In this document: positions 9,070 to 17,009 of the stretch, one piece after another
Position numbering within the stretch: the stretch's first letter is position 1
Layout: each line of letters starts with the position of its first letter
From: Streptomyces rugosispiralis
Lineage (GTDB): Bacteria; Actinomycetota; Actinomycetes; Streptomycetales; Streptomycetaceae
Assembly: GCF_024505145.1 (NCBI RefSeq)
Contig: NZ_JANIAA010000001.1
Coordinates: 806,001-870,000, forward strand
Reading direction: 5' to 3'
Length of the DNA: 64,000 nucleotides
The notes under the pieces: model-generated
Databases searched by the model: none
What the model was told of the DNA's origin: nothing
Seen by the model: the letters and a program-made list of their open reading frames with translations, nothing else
Made by a program: the position numbers and the translations under genes

Positions 9070-9199
9070 GTAACGGTCCAAAGATATATAAACAGCCGCC
9101 AGGCCATTGAGCAGAGGGCCTTCGTGATCCGTATTCGCCGGTGCAAGCACGGGCGGACACTGCTCCGCACAACGACCGGCGTCCCCGCCAGGAGGCTCT

Positions 9200-10009
9200 A
9201 TGCGATCCCGGTACTTCGTGACAGGTACCTCCCTCCTCATAGGTTCCGTGGTGGTCACCCTCGGCGTGATCATGTCGCCCGTCCTGACGGGTGTGCAGCA
9301 GAAGAACCAGACGAACCTGGCGAAGACGAGCTCGACCCAGTACGGACCGCTCACCGGCGCCGACCGGGACTTCGTGGTCAAGGTCCGGCTCGCCGGGCTG
9401 TGGGAGTACCCCGTCGGTGAGCTGGCCCTCAAGAAGGGCACCACGGCGGCGGTGAAGACGGCCGGTGAGCATCTGATCGTGGGGCATGCGCAACTGGACC
9501 AGGCCTCACGGGACATCGCCCCCAAACTCGGCATCACCCTGCCCAACAAGCCCACGCCGCAGCAGCAGGGGTTCCTGGACACGCTGACGGCCGCCACGGG
9601 CAAGAACTTCGACGGCCAGATGGCCCAGATCCTGCGCATCACCCACGGCCAGATCTTCAGCTCCATCGCCAAGATCCGGGCGACCAGCAAGAACACCCTG
9701 GTGCGCCAGCTCGCCACCCAGGCCAACAACACGGTGCTGGACCACATCACCCAGATGGAGAACACCGGGATGGTCGACTACGAGCGGCTACCCGCCCAGA
9801 TCACCTCGACCCCGACCCAGGGCCCGAACTTCACCAAGCCGGTGATGCCCAAGCCCGGTGAGCCCATGGTCGTCCTGAAGAAGCCGGCCTCGCTCGAGGG
9901 CAAGGGCGAACCGCCCACGGCGTCCCCGCCCGCCCCGGTCGACGACGCGCCGGGCGCCTCGGGCTCCCCGACCACTCCGGGCGCCACCTCTTCCCCCGCC
10001 GCCCAGTAA
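9200..10009 (+). CDS. DUF4142 domain secreted/anchored protein
   Basis: A 269-residue protein with an N-terminal membrane segment (TSLLIGSVVVTLGVIMSPVL, residues about 9-28) and a helical DUF4142 domain (residues about 50-190: LTGADRDFVVKVRLAGLWEYPVGELALKK, GEHLIVGHAQLDQ, HGQIFSSIAKIRA, VLDHITQMENTG). DUF4142 proteins have a ferritin-like four-helix fold, are exported, and have no established function. The C-terminal 80 residues are proline- and threonine-rich and probably disordered. The start is well supported by AGGAGG at 9190-9195, 4 bp before the ATG. The 130-bp upstream region includes an AT-rich stretch around 9082-9093 inside a long inverted repeat (9037-9045 with 9092-9100). Confidence 0.75.
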   Translation: MRSRYFVTGTSLLIGSVVVTLGVIMSPVLTGVQQKNQTNLAKTSSTQYGPLTGADRDFVVKVRLAGLWEYPVGELALKKGTTAAVKTAGEHLIVGHAQLDQASRDIAPKLGITLPNKPTPQQQGFLDTLTAATGKNFDGQMAQILRITHGQIFSSIAKIRATSKNTLVRQLATQANNTVLDHITQMENTGMVDYERLPAQITSTPTQGPNFTKPVMPKPGEPMVVLKKPASLEGKGEPPTASPPAPVDDAPGASGSPTTPGATSSPAAQ

Positions 10010-10509
10010 CACACCGTCAGGAGAGCGCAGACAAGCCGGGTGAAACGCGGGCGGTTTCCGCCACATCGGTACCGTCAAATCACGCCACTCTGTGCGCCGC
10101 GGGGGTGCGAAACGGCTCCGGGAGAGCCTCATGACCACCCCCGGCGGGCACCGCGCCGCGCCCCGGCTCCACGCGTATGCGTACTCGACCATCGCACGCC
10201 CGTCTACTGACCCATCCACCACGCCTGCAATAGGACGGTGGAATATGCGCCAGCCCGCCTGTGGCCCAGCGGGCCCCGCACCCGCTAGGAATCGTCCAGA
10301 GGGCCGATGACCGGGCCCGGCGCCGCCTCCGACGGGGCCGCCGGGACCTACGGGGCCCATGAGGCGGCGGACCCTACTACGCGTCGCCCGCCATTTCCGA
10401 GCATTACTGGATTTAACCCCCAAGAGCTGAACCCTGCGTAACCTCACCGTCACTGGCGAAGCGCCACCGGTGGGCGCCCGCCATGGGTGACGCAGGGAGG
10501 GGAGGCCGC
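10010..10509. other. Intergenic region upstream of the roadblock operon
   Basis: About 500 bp with no convincing coding frame. It holds a small dyad around 10044-10058 (AAAC/GTTT arms) and a TCCACC...GGTGGA dyad near 10214-10242. The stretch from about 10385 to 10450 is slightly AT-richer (CATTACTGGATTTAA) and is the most likely place for the promoter of the operon starting at 10510. No riboswitch or RNA gene was recognised. Confidence 0.35.
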
Positions 10510-10932
10510 ATGCCCGGAATCGACGAGTGCCTACTGGAAGCCATGACCGTGAACGGGGCGCGCGGAGCCGCCGTGATCGAGTGGACCAGCGGACTCGCGC
10601 TCGGCATGGTCGGCGAGGTGCGCGACGAGGACCCCGAGGCCACCGCGGCGGAGACGGCGGAGCTGGCCCGGATGGCCGCCGAGCAGCGGGCGTTCGCCGC
10701 GCTGGGCCCCGGAAGCGACAGGAGCGGCGCCGACGCCGACGAGGGGGACGGGGAGCCCGCCGTCGAGGACGTCATCGTCACCACCCGCACCTGCTACCAC
10801 CTGCTGCGCTTCGTCGACACGGCCTTCGACAGCGGCGTCTTCTTCTACCTCTGGCTCGACCGCCGGGAGGGCAATCTGGCGCTCGCCCGGATCCGGCTGC
10901 GCGACATGTGCGGGCGGCTGGCGCTGATATGA
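10510..10932 (+). CDS. Roadblock/LC7-like protein, first gene of operon
   Basis: A 140-residue protein homologous to the gene at 12323 in this same window. Both share an opening helix then GAAVIEWTSGLALGMVGE (compare GAALVDYSSGMALGTVGG), EDVIVTTRTCYHLLRFVD (compare EDILITLGNQYHLIRLLR), FFYLWLDRREGNLALARIRLR (compare LFLYLALDKNRANLAMARHQLR). This is the alpha/beta layout of bacterial roadblock/LC7 (MglB-like) proteins, which usually act as small-GTPase regulators. An acidic insertion (residues about 43-90) separates the two halves. The ATG at 10510 is preferred over 10483 because GGGAGGGGAGG lies just before it. The stop overlaps the next start (ATGA). The family assignment is by pattern and moderately sure. 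Confidence 0.65.
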   Translation: MPGIDECLLEAMTVNGARGAAVIEWTSGLALGMVGEVRDEDPEATAAETAELARMAAEQRAFAALGPGSDRSGADADEGDGEPAVEDVIVTTRTCYHLLRFVDTAFDSGVFFYLWLDRREGNLALARIRLRDMCGRLALI

Positions 10933-11765
10933 GCCTGCCGCACCGGAGCGGGGCCCGAGCCGGACAGGCCCCCAGCCTCACCGGGCTCGCCGACGAGCGG
11001 GCCAGCGGGGCCCTGCTGTGCGACGCGGGCACCGTCTACCTCCGGGACGGCCAGGTGGTGCACGCCGAGAGCCCGGTGTCCCCCGGGATCGAGGTGCTGC
11101 TCACCACCGGTGGGCGGCTGACCGCCGACAGCTGGCGGGAGGCGGTGGGCCGGACGGGCCGGGCCGGTGGGGTCGGGCGGTTCCTCGTCGACAGCGGCCG
11201 GCTGTCGGACGCGGAGCTGGAGATCTGCCATCTGGGCGCGCTGTTCGACGCGGCGTACTTCGCACTGGGGCACGGCAGCGGGCCTCGCGGCTTCCAGCGG
11301 GGCGCGGCCCACTGGCTGGGGCCGGTGCGCCCGGTGGGCGCGGTGGCCGTCGAGCGCGAGACCCGGCGCCGCGGCAAACTGCTGGCCGCCCTGTGGCCGT
11401 ATCCGCAGGTGGACACGGAGCCGGTGGTGCTGCGCCGCCCCGACGGCCGCGCCCCGGCCGTCACCCCCCGTCAGCGCGCGGTGCTGGCGCTGGCCGACGG
11501 GGTCCGCACCCCCGCCCGTATCGCGCGTGAGCTGGGCCGGCCCGCCTTCCACACGCTGATCGACATACGGCGGCTGGCGGCGGCGGGCCATGTCGCCACC
11601 CCACGCTCCACGCGTCCGGAACATCCGGGGCGCCCCGGCTCGCCCGCCCGGACCGCCGCTTCCGCGCCGCCCGGCCCGGACCGCGGTCCCGGCGCGGTCG
11701 TCTTCACCGATCCCGATATCGACCTGCTGCGTCGGCTCCGCGATGCCTTGGAGGCAACCCTGTGA
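10929..11765 (+). CDS. DUF4388/PATAN-like domain protein
   Basis: A 278-residue protein translationally coupled to the previous gene (ATGA overlap). Residues about 15-75 (SLTGLADERASGALLCDAGTV, YLRDGQVVHAESP, LLTTGGRLTADSWREAV) resemble the PATAN/DUF4388 domain. That domain is found in cyanobacterial PatA and in gliding or signalling proteins, where it mediates protein-protein contacts downstream of two-component or GTPase systems. A second helical part (VTPRQRAVLALADGVRTPARIARELG, about 170-215) looks like a winged-helix fold. A proline-rich linker and a last helix (DPDIDLLRRLRDALEATL) follow. Pairing with three roadblock proteins suggests one signalling complex. No enzyme motif was seen. 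Confidence 0.6.
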   Translation: MSLPHRSGARAGQAPSLTGLADERASGALLCDAGTVYLRDGQVVHAESPVSPGIEVLLTTGGRLTADSWREAVGRTGRAGGVGRFLVDSGRLSDAELEICHLGALFDAAYFALGHGSGPRGFQRGAAHWLGPVRPVGAVAVERETRRRGKLLAALWPYPQVDTEPVVLRRPDGRAPAVTPRQRAVLALADGVRTPARIARELGRPAFHTLIDIRRLAAAGHVATPRSTRPEHPGRPGSPARTAASAPPGPDRGPGAVVFTDPDIDLLRRLRDALEATL

Positions 11766-11802
11766 TTCCCCCGACCGACCCGCCCGCCCCGTGCGCGGCG
11801 TC

Positions 11803-12237
11803 ATGAGGCTCACCCTGCGGCAGCGCACGGAACGGAAGTGGCTGCTGACCGCCGAGCCGGAAGTGCTGGAGGAGTTGCGCCGGCTGCGGGCCCGGGTGAC
11901 GCATGTGACCGGCGCCCTCGCCGCCACCAGCGACGGTGTGGTGCTGGCGCATGACACGGCCGCCGTCGAGCCCGAGGGCGTGGCGGCGCTGACCGCCGCG
12001 GCCCTCGGAGTGGCGCAGTCGCTGGCGGGTGCCACCGGGCGGGGCGACTTCCGGGAGCTGCTGGTGCGCGGCGCGAACGGCTATGTGGCCACCTACGCCG
12101 CGGGCTCCACGGCGGTGCTGACCGTGCTGGCCGGTGACCGCACCAACGTCGGCCGCCTCCATATGGAGGCCCGGCGCTCGGGCGCCCGGCTCGCCGATCT
12201 GGTGGGCGTCGCCCTCAGCAGGGCCGAGCAGCCCTGA
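11803..12237 (+). CDS. Roadblock/LC7 domain protein
   Basis: A 144-residue protein. The segment ARVTHVTGALAATSDGVVLAHDTAAVEPEGVAALTAAALGVAQSLAGATGRGDFRELLVRG, then GYVATYAAGSTAVLTVLAG and LGRLHMEARR-type C terminus, is the standard roadblock/LC7 domain as in the conservon (cvn) proteins of Streptomyces. The ATG at 11803 is chosen; a GTG at 11791 is possible. It lies 37 bp after the DUF4388-like gene, and is the second roadblock-type protein of the operon. In conservons such proteins accompany a histidine kinase, a DUF742 protein and a small GTPase, none of which is present here. Confidence 0.75.
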   Translation: MRLTLRQRTERKWLLTAEPEVLEELRRLRARVTHVTGALAATSDGVVLAHDTAAVEPEGVAALTAAALGVAQSLAGATGRGDFRELLVRGANGYVATYAAGSTAVLTVLAGDRTNVGRLHMEARRSGARLADLVGVALSRAEQP

Positions 12238-12322
12238 CCCCATGACCTCCCCCGCCCGGCGCGCACCCCGCGCGCCGAGAACCGACCGGACATCACTGAC
12301 ATCGAAAGGAACAGCCACGATC

Positions 12323-12697
12323 ATGGCGAACACCCAGACCGCGCTCAAAGAGGCGATGACGTCCATAGAGGGCTCCCTCGGCGCCGCGCTGGTCGACTAC
12401 TCCAGCGGGATGGCCCTCGGCACCGTGGGCGGAGGCAAGGAGCTCGACCTGACGGTGGCCGCGGCGGGCAACACCGATGTGGTGCGCGCCAAGGTGCGGA
12501 CCATGGAGCAGCTCGGTCTGCAGGACAACATCGAGGACATCCTCATCACCCTCGGCAACCAGTACCACCTGATCCGGCTGCTGAGGGGCCGGGACAGCCA
12601 GGGCCTCTTCCTCTATCTGGCGCTGGACAAGAACCGGGCCAATCTGGCGATGGCACGCCACCAGTTGCGCAAGATCGAGACCGACCTGGAGGTCTGA
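12323..12697 (+). CDS. Roadblock/LC7-like protein, last gene of operon
   Basis: A 124-residue protein, MANTQTALKEAMTSIEG..., paralogous to the first gene of the operon (10510). Matching blocks are GAALVDYSSGMALGTVGG, VVRAKVRTMEQLGLQDNIEDILITLGNQYHLIRLL and LFLYLALDKNRANLAMARHQLRKIE. It lacks the acidic insertion of its paralogue, so it is closer to the minimal fold. It starts at ATG 12323, with GAAAGGA about 13 bp upstream. A stem-loop at 12729-12755 follows. The presumed role is homo- or heterodimer formation with the other roadblock proteins; the molecular output is unknown. Confidence 0.68.
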   Translation: MANTQTALKEAMTSIEGSLGAALVDYSSGMALGTVGGGKELDLTVAAAGNTDVVRAKVRTMEQLGLQDNIEDILITLGNQYHLIRLLRGRDSQGLFLYLALDKNRANLAMARHQLRKIETDLEV

Positions 12698-12728
12698 GTC
12701 GTACGGCCCCGGTCCGGCCCGAGGCGAA

Positions 12729-12755
12729 TCCGGTGGGTCGGTCCGGCCCACCGGA
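12729..12755. terminator. Stem-loop between convergent roadblock operon and glucarate dehydratase
   Basis: 9-bp perfect stem (12729-12737 TCCGGTGGG with 12747-12755 CCCACCGGA) and a 9-nt loop, between the stop at 12697 and the convergent stop at 12766. It probably acts in both directions. Confidence 0.6.
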
Positions 12756-12765
12756 CGCCGGCCCC

Positions 12766-14094
12766 CTAACGCACCAGGCAGGGTCGCTTGTTGTCGAAGG
12801 TCCAGCCCGGAATGAGATAGCGCATGCCGACCGCGTCGTCCCGCGCCCCCAGCGCCTTCTCCTGGTAGAGGGCGTGGGCGGCGAGGAGCCGGTCGCGGTC
12901 GAGCCGGATGCCCAGCCCGGGGGCGTCCGGGATGGCGATCTCACCGCCCGCGATCCGCGGCGGCTCGACGGTGAGCCGCTCCAGCCCCTCCTGCCAGATC
13001 CAGTGGGTGTCCAGGGCGTTGTACGCGCCCGGGGCGGCGGCTCCGCAGTGGGCCACCATCGCCAGGGAGATGTCGAAGTGGTTGTTGGAGTGGCAGCCCC
13101 AGGTCAGGCCCATCTCATGGCAGAGCTGGGCCACCCGTACCGACCCCTGCATGGTCCAGAAGTGGGGGTCGGCCAGCGGGATGGAGACGGACTGCAGCGC
13201 CAGCGCGTGGGTCATCTGCCGCCAGTCCGTGGCGATCATGTTGGTGGCCGTGGGCAGTCCGGTGGCGCGCCGGAACTCGGCCAGGATCTCCCGTCCGGAG
13301 TAGCCGTCCTCGGCGCCGCACGGGTCCTCGGCGTAGGCGAGGGTGCCGAGCAGCGGCCGGCACAGCTCGATCGCCTCGCGCAGCGGCCAGGCGCCGTTCG
13401 GGTCGAGGGTGATACGGGCCTCCGGGAACCGCTCCTTGAGCGCCCGTACCGCCTTGACCTCCTCGTTTCCCTCCAGGACCCCGCCCTTGAGCTTGAAGTC
13501 CGCAAAGCCGTAGAGGTCGTAGGTGGCCTCGGCCTGGCGGACGATCGCCTCGGGGGTCAGCGCCTGCTCGTGGCGGATGCGGTACCACTCGGCGTCGGCG
13601 TCGGGTTCCCGGACGTACTCCAGGTCGGTCCGGTCGGGGTCGCCGACGTAGAACAGATAGCCCAGGACCCGTACCGAGTCGCGCTGCTGCCCGTCGCCCA
13701 GGAGCGCCGCGACGGGCACCTCCAGATGCTGCCCCAGCAGGTCCAGCAGGGCCGACTCGACGGCGGTGACGGCGTGCACGGTGGTGCGCAGATCGAAGGT
13801 CTGGGTGCCCCGGCCCCCGGCGTCGCGGTCGCCGAACCGCTGCCCGATCTCGCGCAGCACCCGCTTGTAGTCGCCCACCCGCGCCCCGACGACGAGGGAT
13901 TCGGCGTCGCGCAGCGTCTGGGTGATCTTCGCGCCGCCGGGCACCTCGCCCAGTCCGGTACGGCCCTCGGAGTCCTCGAGGACCACCACGTTGCGGGTGA
14001 AGTAGGGGCCGTGGGCGCCGGAGAGGTTCAGCTCCATGCTGTCCCGTCCGGCGACCGGATAGACGGAGAACGAGGTGACGGTCGGCTGGCTCAT
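12766..14094 (-). CDS. gudD: Glucarate dehydratase (enolase superfamily)
   Basis: A 442-residue enzyme that dehydrates D-glucarate (and L-idarate) to 5-dehydro-4-deoxyglucarate, the first committed step of glucarate catabolism. Sequence landmarks match the E. coli enzyme with a constant offset of four: general base K203 in FKLKGG, metal ligands D231 and N233 (LDPNGAW), E256, N285, then D309 and the catalytic H335 in [13 protein letters not shown]. The length is that of the family. It is the last gene of a minus-strand block talarate dehydratase - permease - glucarate dehydratase, 66 bp downstream of the permease. No gene for the next enzyme (5-dehydro-4-deoxyglucarate dehydratase or aldolase) is seen nearby, so later steps must be encoded elsewhere. 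Confidence 0.93.
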   Translation of the reverse strand: MSQPTVTSFSVYPVAGRDSMELNLSGAHGPYFTRNVVVLEDSEGRTGLGEVPGGAKITQTLRDAESLVVGARVGDYKRVLREIGQRFGDRDAGGRGTQTFDLRTTVHAVTAVESALLDLLGQHLEVPVAALLGDGQQRDSVRVLGYLFYVGDPDRTDLEYVREPDADAEWYRIRHEQALTPEAIVRQAEATYDLYGFADFKLKGGVLEGNEEVKAVRALKERFPEARITLDPNGAWPLREAIELCRPLLGTLAYAEDPCGAEDGYSGREILAEFRRATGLPTATNMIATDWRQMTHALALQSVSIPLADPHFWTMQGSVRVAQLCHEMGLTWGCHSNNHFDISLAMVAHCGAAAPGAYNALDTHWIWQEGLERLTVEPPRIAGGEIAIPDAPGLGIRLDRDRLLAAHALYQEKALGARDDAVGMRYLIPGWTFDNKRPCLVR

Positions 14095-14160
14095 CGTGGC
14101 GTCCTTGAGTCGGGGCGGTCGGGCCTTGGGTGTCGGGTCTTGGGTGTCGGACCTCGATTG

Positions 14161-15498
14161 TCAGACATTGAGTGCCTCGAGGGCGGCTTCGACGGCCAGC
14201 ACGCCGCCGAGGCCGAGGACCGCGAGCACGGTGGTGTAGGTGGTGCGCGCCTTGATGGCGTCGATGACGGAGAGGTTGAAGTACTCCTTGAACATCCAGA
14301 AGCCGGGGTCGTTCACATGGCTGAAGGCGATCGATCCGCAGGAGACGGCGAGGACCATCAGCTCGGGGTGGACTCCGCTGTTGTCCAGGAGCGGCTGCAC
14401 CACACCGGCGGCGGTGACCACGGCGACCGTGGCGGATCCGAGCGCCACCCGCAGGACGACGGCGATGAGCCAGGCGAGGATGATCGGCGAGATGGACCAG
14501 CCGTCGGTGAGGTCCTTGATGTAGTCGGATATCCCGCCCTCCACCAGGACCTGCTTGAACGCGCCACCGGCCCCGATGACCAGCAGGATCATCGCCATCG
14601 CCTGGGCGGCGGAGTTGCAGGAGGCGCTGACCTCGGACAGGCTCCGGCCGATCCGGGGACCGAACGCCCACACCGCAAGCAGCAGGGTCAGCAGCAGGGC
14701 GATCGGCGCCGATCCGATGAAGGTGATGAAGTGCAGGGCCGGGCTGTCGCCGGAGACGGCCATGTCGGTCACCGCGGCGCCCGCGATCAGCACCACCGGG
14801 ACCAGGGCCACCGAAAGCGACCAGCCGAGGCCCGGCATCTCCTCCTCGGTGAAGGTGCGCTCGCTGACCAGGCCCTTGGGGATCTGGGGGTCCATCCGGC
14901 GGACGAACGGAAGGCGCGGCCACACCAGGGCGATCAGCGCACCGGCCGGGACGGCGATGAAGAGCCCGTAGAAGAGGGTCAGACCGACGGAGGCGTGGAA
15001 GGTCGAGGCGACCGCGGTGGGGCCGGGGTGGGGCGGCAGGAAGCTGTGCATGGTGGACAGGGCGATGGACATCGGAAGCCCGACCCACAGCAGGTTCTTG
15101 CGGGTGACCCGGACGATGGTGAACGCCACCGGCACGATGATGACGAAGGCCACCTCGTAGAACATGGTCACGCCGATGAGCATGGCGGTGACCACCATCG
15201 CCACCTGGACCCAGCGCAGTCCGAAGGTGTCGATGAGGGTGTTGGCTATGCGCTGGGCCGCGCCGCAGTCGCCCATGACCCGGCCGACCATGGCGCCCAG
15301 ACCGACGACGAGCATGGTGTCGCCGATCTGACCCCCGACGCCCTCTCCGAGGACATCGGGGATCTTCTCCATCTCGACCCCCCGCACCAGCGCGACGCCG
15401 ACGGCCACGAGGAGCAGGGCGATGAAGCCGTTGAGCTTCAGCTTGGTCATGAGGAACAGCAGGATGGCCACGCTGATTCCGACGACGACTAGAGGCAT
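14161..15498 (-). CDS. GntP-family aldonate/aldarate:H+ symporter
   Basis: A 445-residue inner-membrane protein with about 12 hydrophobic segments and the GntP-family look: MPLVVVGISVAILLFLMTKLKLNGFIALLL, GVGGQIGDTMLVVGLGAMVGRVMGDCG, MHSFLPPHPGPTAVA and SCGSIAFSHVNDPGFWMFKEYF near the C terminus. Family members import gluconate and related sugar acids with protons. Lying between two aldarate dehydratases, this one probably brings in glucarate, galactarate or talarate; that substrate is inferred from context. The start at 15498 is set by AGGGGAA just upstream. An open frame extends further upstream but is not needed. Confidence 0.88.
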   Translation of the reverse strand: MPLVVVGISVAILLFLMTKLKLNGFIALLLVAVGVALVRGVEMEKIPDVLGEGVGGQIGDTMLVVGLGAMVGRVMGDCGAAQRIANTLIDTFGLRWVQVAMVVTAMLIGVTMFYEVAFVIIVPVAFTIVRVTRKNLLWVGLPMSIALSTMHSFLPPHPGPTAVASTFHASVGLTLFYGLFIAVPAGALIALVWPRLPFVRRMDPQIPKGLVSERTFTEEEMPGLGWSLSVALVPVVLIAGAAVTDMAVSGDSPALHFITFIGSAPIALLLTLLLAVWAFGPRIGRSLSEVSASCNSAAQAMAMILLVIGAGGAFKQVLVEGGISDYIKDLTDGWSISPIILAWLIAVVLRVALGSATVAVVTAAGVVQPLLDNSGVHPELMVLAVSCGSIAFSHVNDPGFWMFKEYFNLSVIDAIKARTTYTTVLAVLGLGGVLAVEAALEALNV

Positions 15499-15583
15499 GT
15501 CTTCAGTTCCCCTTTGAACTGCGGCCGGTTGAGCCGGAGACTCGAACGGCTGCCAGACGGGCCAAGGAGTCCACGTACATGCA

Positions 15584-15607
15584 CTCCGTCTATATATGCA
15601 GATGGAG
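15584..15607. promoter_or_regulatory. Candidate operator upstream of GntP-type permease
   Basis: A 24-bp AT-rich imperfect palindrome with arms CTCCGTCT and AGATGGAG around TATATATGC. It sits about 90 bp upstream of the permease start, in the 180-bp gap after the talarate dehydratase gene. Its position suits an aldarate-responsive regulator. Confidence 0.4.
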
Positions 15608-15678
15608 GCTAGAGGGGTGAACACCACCGGTCAATGGGTACGGCCAGGGATCCATGACCGGGTGGGTGCGAAACGGGC

Positions 15679-16857
15679 CTATCGGGCGCCGAACTCCGCC
15701 TCGGCGCCCGTCCAGGCGCGGGCCTGCTCGCTGAGGGTGATGCCGAGACCGGGCCGTGCGGACACCCGCATCCGGCCGTCGCGGATCTCCAGCCGCTCGT
15801 TGAACAGCGGCTCCAGCCAGTCGAAGTGCTCCACCCACGGCTCCTGCGGATAGGCGGCCGCCAGATGGAGGTGGATCTCCATCGCGAAGTGCGGGGCGAG
15901 CTGCAACTGGTGCTGCTCGGCGAGGGTCGCCAGCTTGAGGAACTGGGTGATGCCACCGATGCGCGGTGCGTCGGGCTGAATGATGTCCGCCGCGTTGTGG
16001 CGTATCAGCTCCCAGTGCTCGGCCACGCTGGCCAGCATCTCGCCGGTGGCCACGGAGGTGTCCAGCGAGGCGGCGAGGGCCGCGTGACCGGCCGCGTCAT
16101 AGGCGTCCAGCGGCTCCTCGATCCAGACCAGGCCGAACTCCTCGAAGGCGCGGCCCATGCGCTGTGCGGTGGGCCGGTCCCACTGCTGATTGGCGTCCAC
16201 CATGAGCGGTACGTCATCGCCCAGGTGCTCCCGTACGGCGGTCAGCCGGCGCAGGTCCTCCTTGCCGTCCGGCTGGCCCACCTTGATCTTGATACCGCCG
16301 ATCCCGCTGGCCAGGGAGGCCGTCGCGTTCTCCAGCAGTTGCTCGGTCGGCGTGTGCAGAAAGCCACCGGAGGTGTTGTAGCAGCGGACGGTGTCGCGGT
16401 GTGCGCCCAGCAGCTTGGCCAGCGGCAGCCCGGCCCGCTTGGCCTTGAGGTCCCACAGGGCGATGTCGAAGGCCGCGATCGTCTGGGTGGCCAGCCCGCT
16501 GCGGCCCACGGAGGCACCGGCCCACACCAGTTTGGTCCAGATCTTGGCGATGTCGCTGGGGTCCTCGCCGAGGAGGGTGGGCGCGATCTCCTGGGCGTGG
16601 GCGAACTGGCCGGGCCCTCCGGCGCGCTTGGAGTAGCTGAAGCCGATGCCCTCGTGCCCCTCCTCGGTGGCGAGTTCGACGAAGAGGAAGGCCACTTCCG
16701 TCATCGGCTTCTGGCGCCCGGTGAGCACCTTGGCGTCGCTGATGGGAGTGGCCAGGGGAAGGACGACCGAGGACACTCGGATCCAGGAGACCCGGTCGAG
16801 GGTCGCCTCACCTGACTGCTGCGCGGCGTGCGTTGCCGTATGCGATGTGGTCACCAC
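15679..16857 (-). CDS. L-talarate/galactarate dehydratase (enolase superfamily)
   Basis: A 392-residue enzyme of the mandelate racemase subgroup. It matches the Salmonella talarate/galactarate dehydratase along its length: PLATPISDAKVLTGRQKP, GFSYSKRAGG, WAGASVGRSG, NTSGGFLHTP, ANQQWDR, IEEPLDAYD and APHFAMEIHLHL. Catalytic and metal residues are present: K192 (IKIKVGQ), D221, E247, E273 and H323. It dehydrates galactarate (mucate) and L-talarate to 5-dehydro-4-deoxyglucarate, the same product the glucarate dehydratase makes, so the two enzymes feed one pathway. It is the first gene of the minus-strand block and divergent from the LysR gene at 17010, with about 150 bp shared between them. Confidence 0.92.
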   Translation of the reverse strand: MVTTSHTATHAAQQSGEATLDRVSWIRVSSVVLPLATPISDAKVLTGRQKPMTEVAFLFVELATEEGHEGIGFSYSKRAGGPGQFAHAQEIAPTLLGEDPSDIAKIWTKLVWAGASVGRSGLATQTIAAFDIALWDLKAKRAGLPLAKLLGAHRDTVRCYNTSGGFLHTPTEQLLENATASLASGIGGIKIKVGQPDGKEDLRRLTAVREHLGDDVPLMVDANQQWDRPTAQRMGRAFEEFGLVWIEEPLDAYDAAGHAALAASLDTSVATGEMLASVAEHWELIRHNAADIIQPDAPRIGGITQFLKLATLAEQHQLQLAPHFAMEIHLHLAAAYPQEPWVEHFDWLEPLFNERLEIRDGRMRVSARPGLGITLSEQARAWTGAEAEFGAR

Positions 16858-16955
16858 GTGTTGTCCCTGTGTGTGGGGCCCGCTTGCGGGGCGAGTGGAT
16901 GTCGTCGAAGCCGCCCCCGGGCGGCCGACGAGCTCCTCTGCAAGCTAAGGTCGCC

Positions 16956-16970
16956 AGACGATCTACGTCT
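16956..16970. promoter_or_regulatory. Candidate LysR operator
   Basis: Perfect dyad AGACG-ATCTA-CGTCT in the 152-bp gap between the divergent talarate dehydratase and LysR genes, 40 bp before the LysR start. It is the right size and place for a LysR recognition site, although it is not a plain T-N11-A box. An AT-rich stretch (AACTTAAAAT) follows directly. Confidence 0.5.
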
Positions 16971-17009
16971 AACTTAAAATTGGCATGCGTTGATACCGGG
17001 AGAGCATCG

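Noticed and set aside
12733..15492. A 919-codon plus-strand frame across the aldarate genes
   Set aside because: It is antisense to glucarate dehydratase and the permease, which have full catalytic motifs, and its translation has no recognisable domain.
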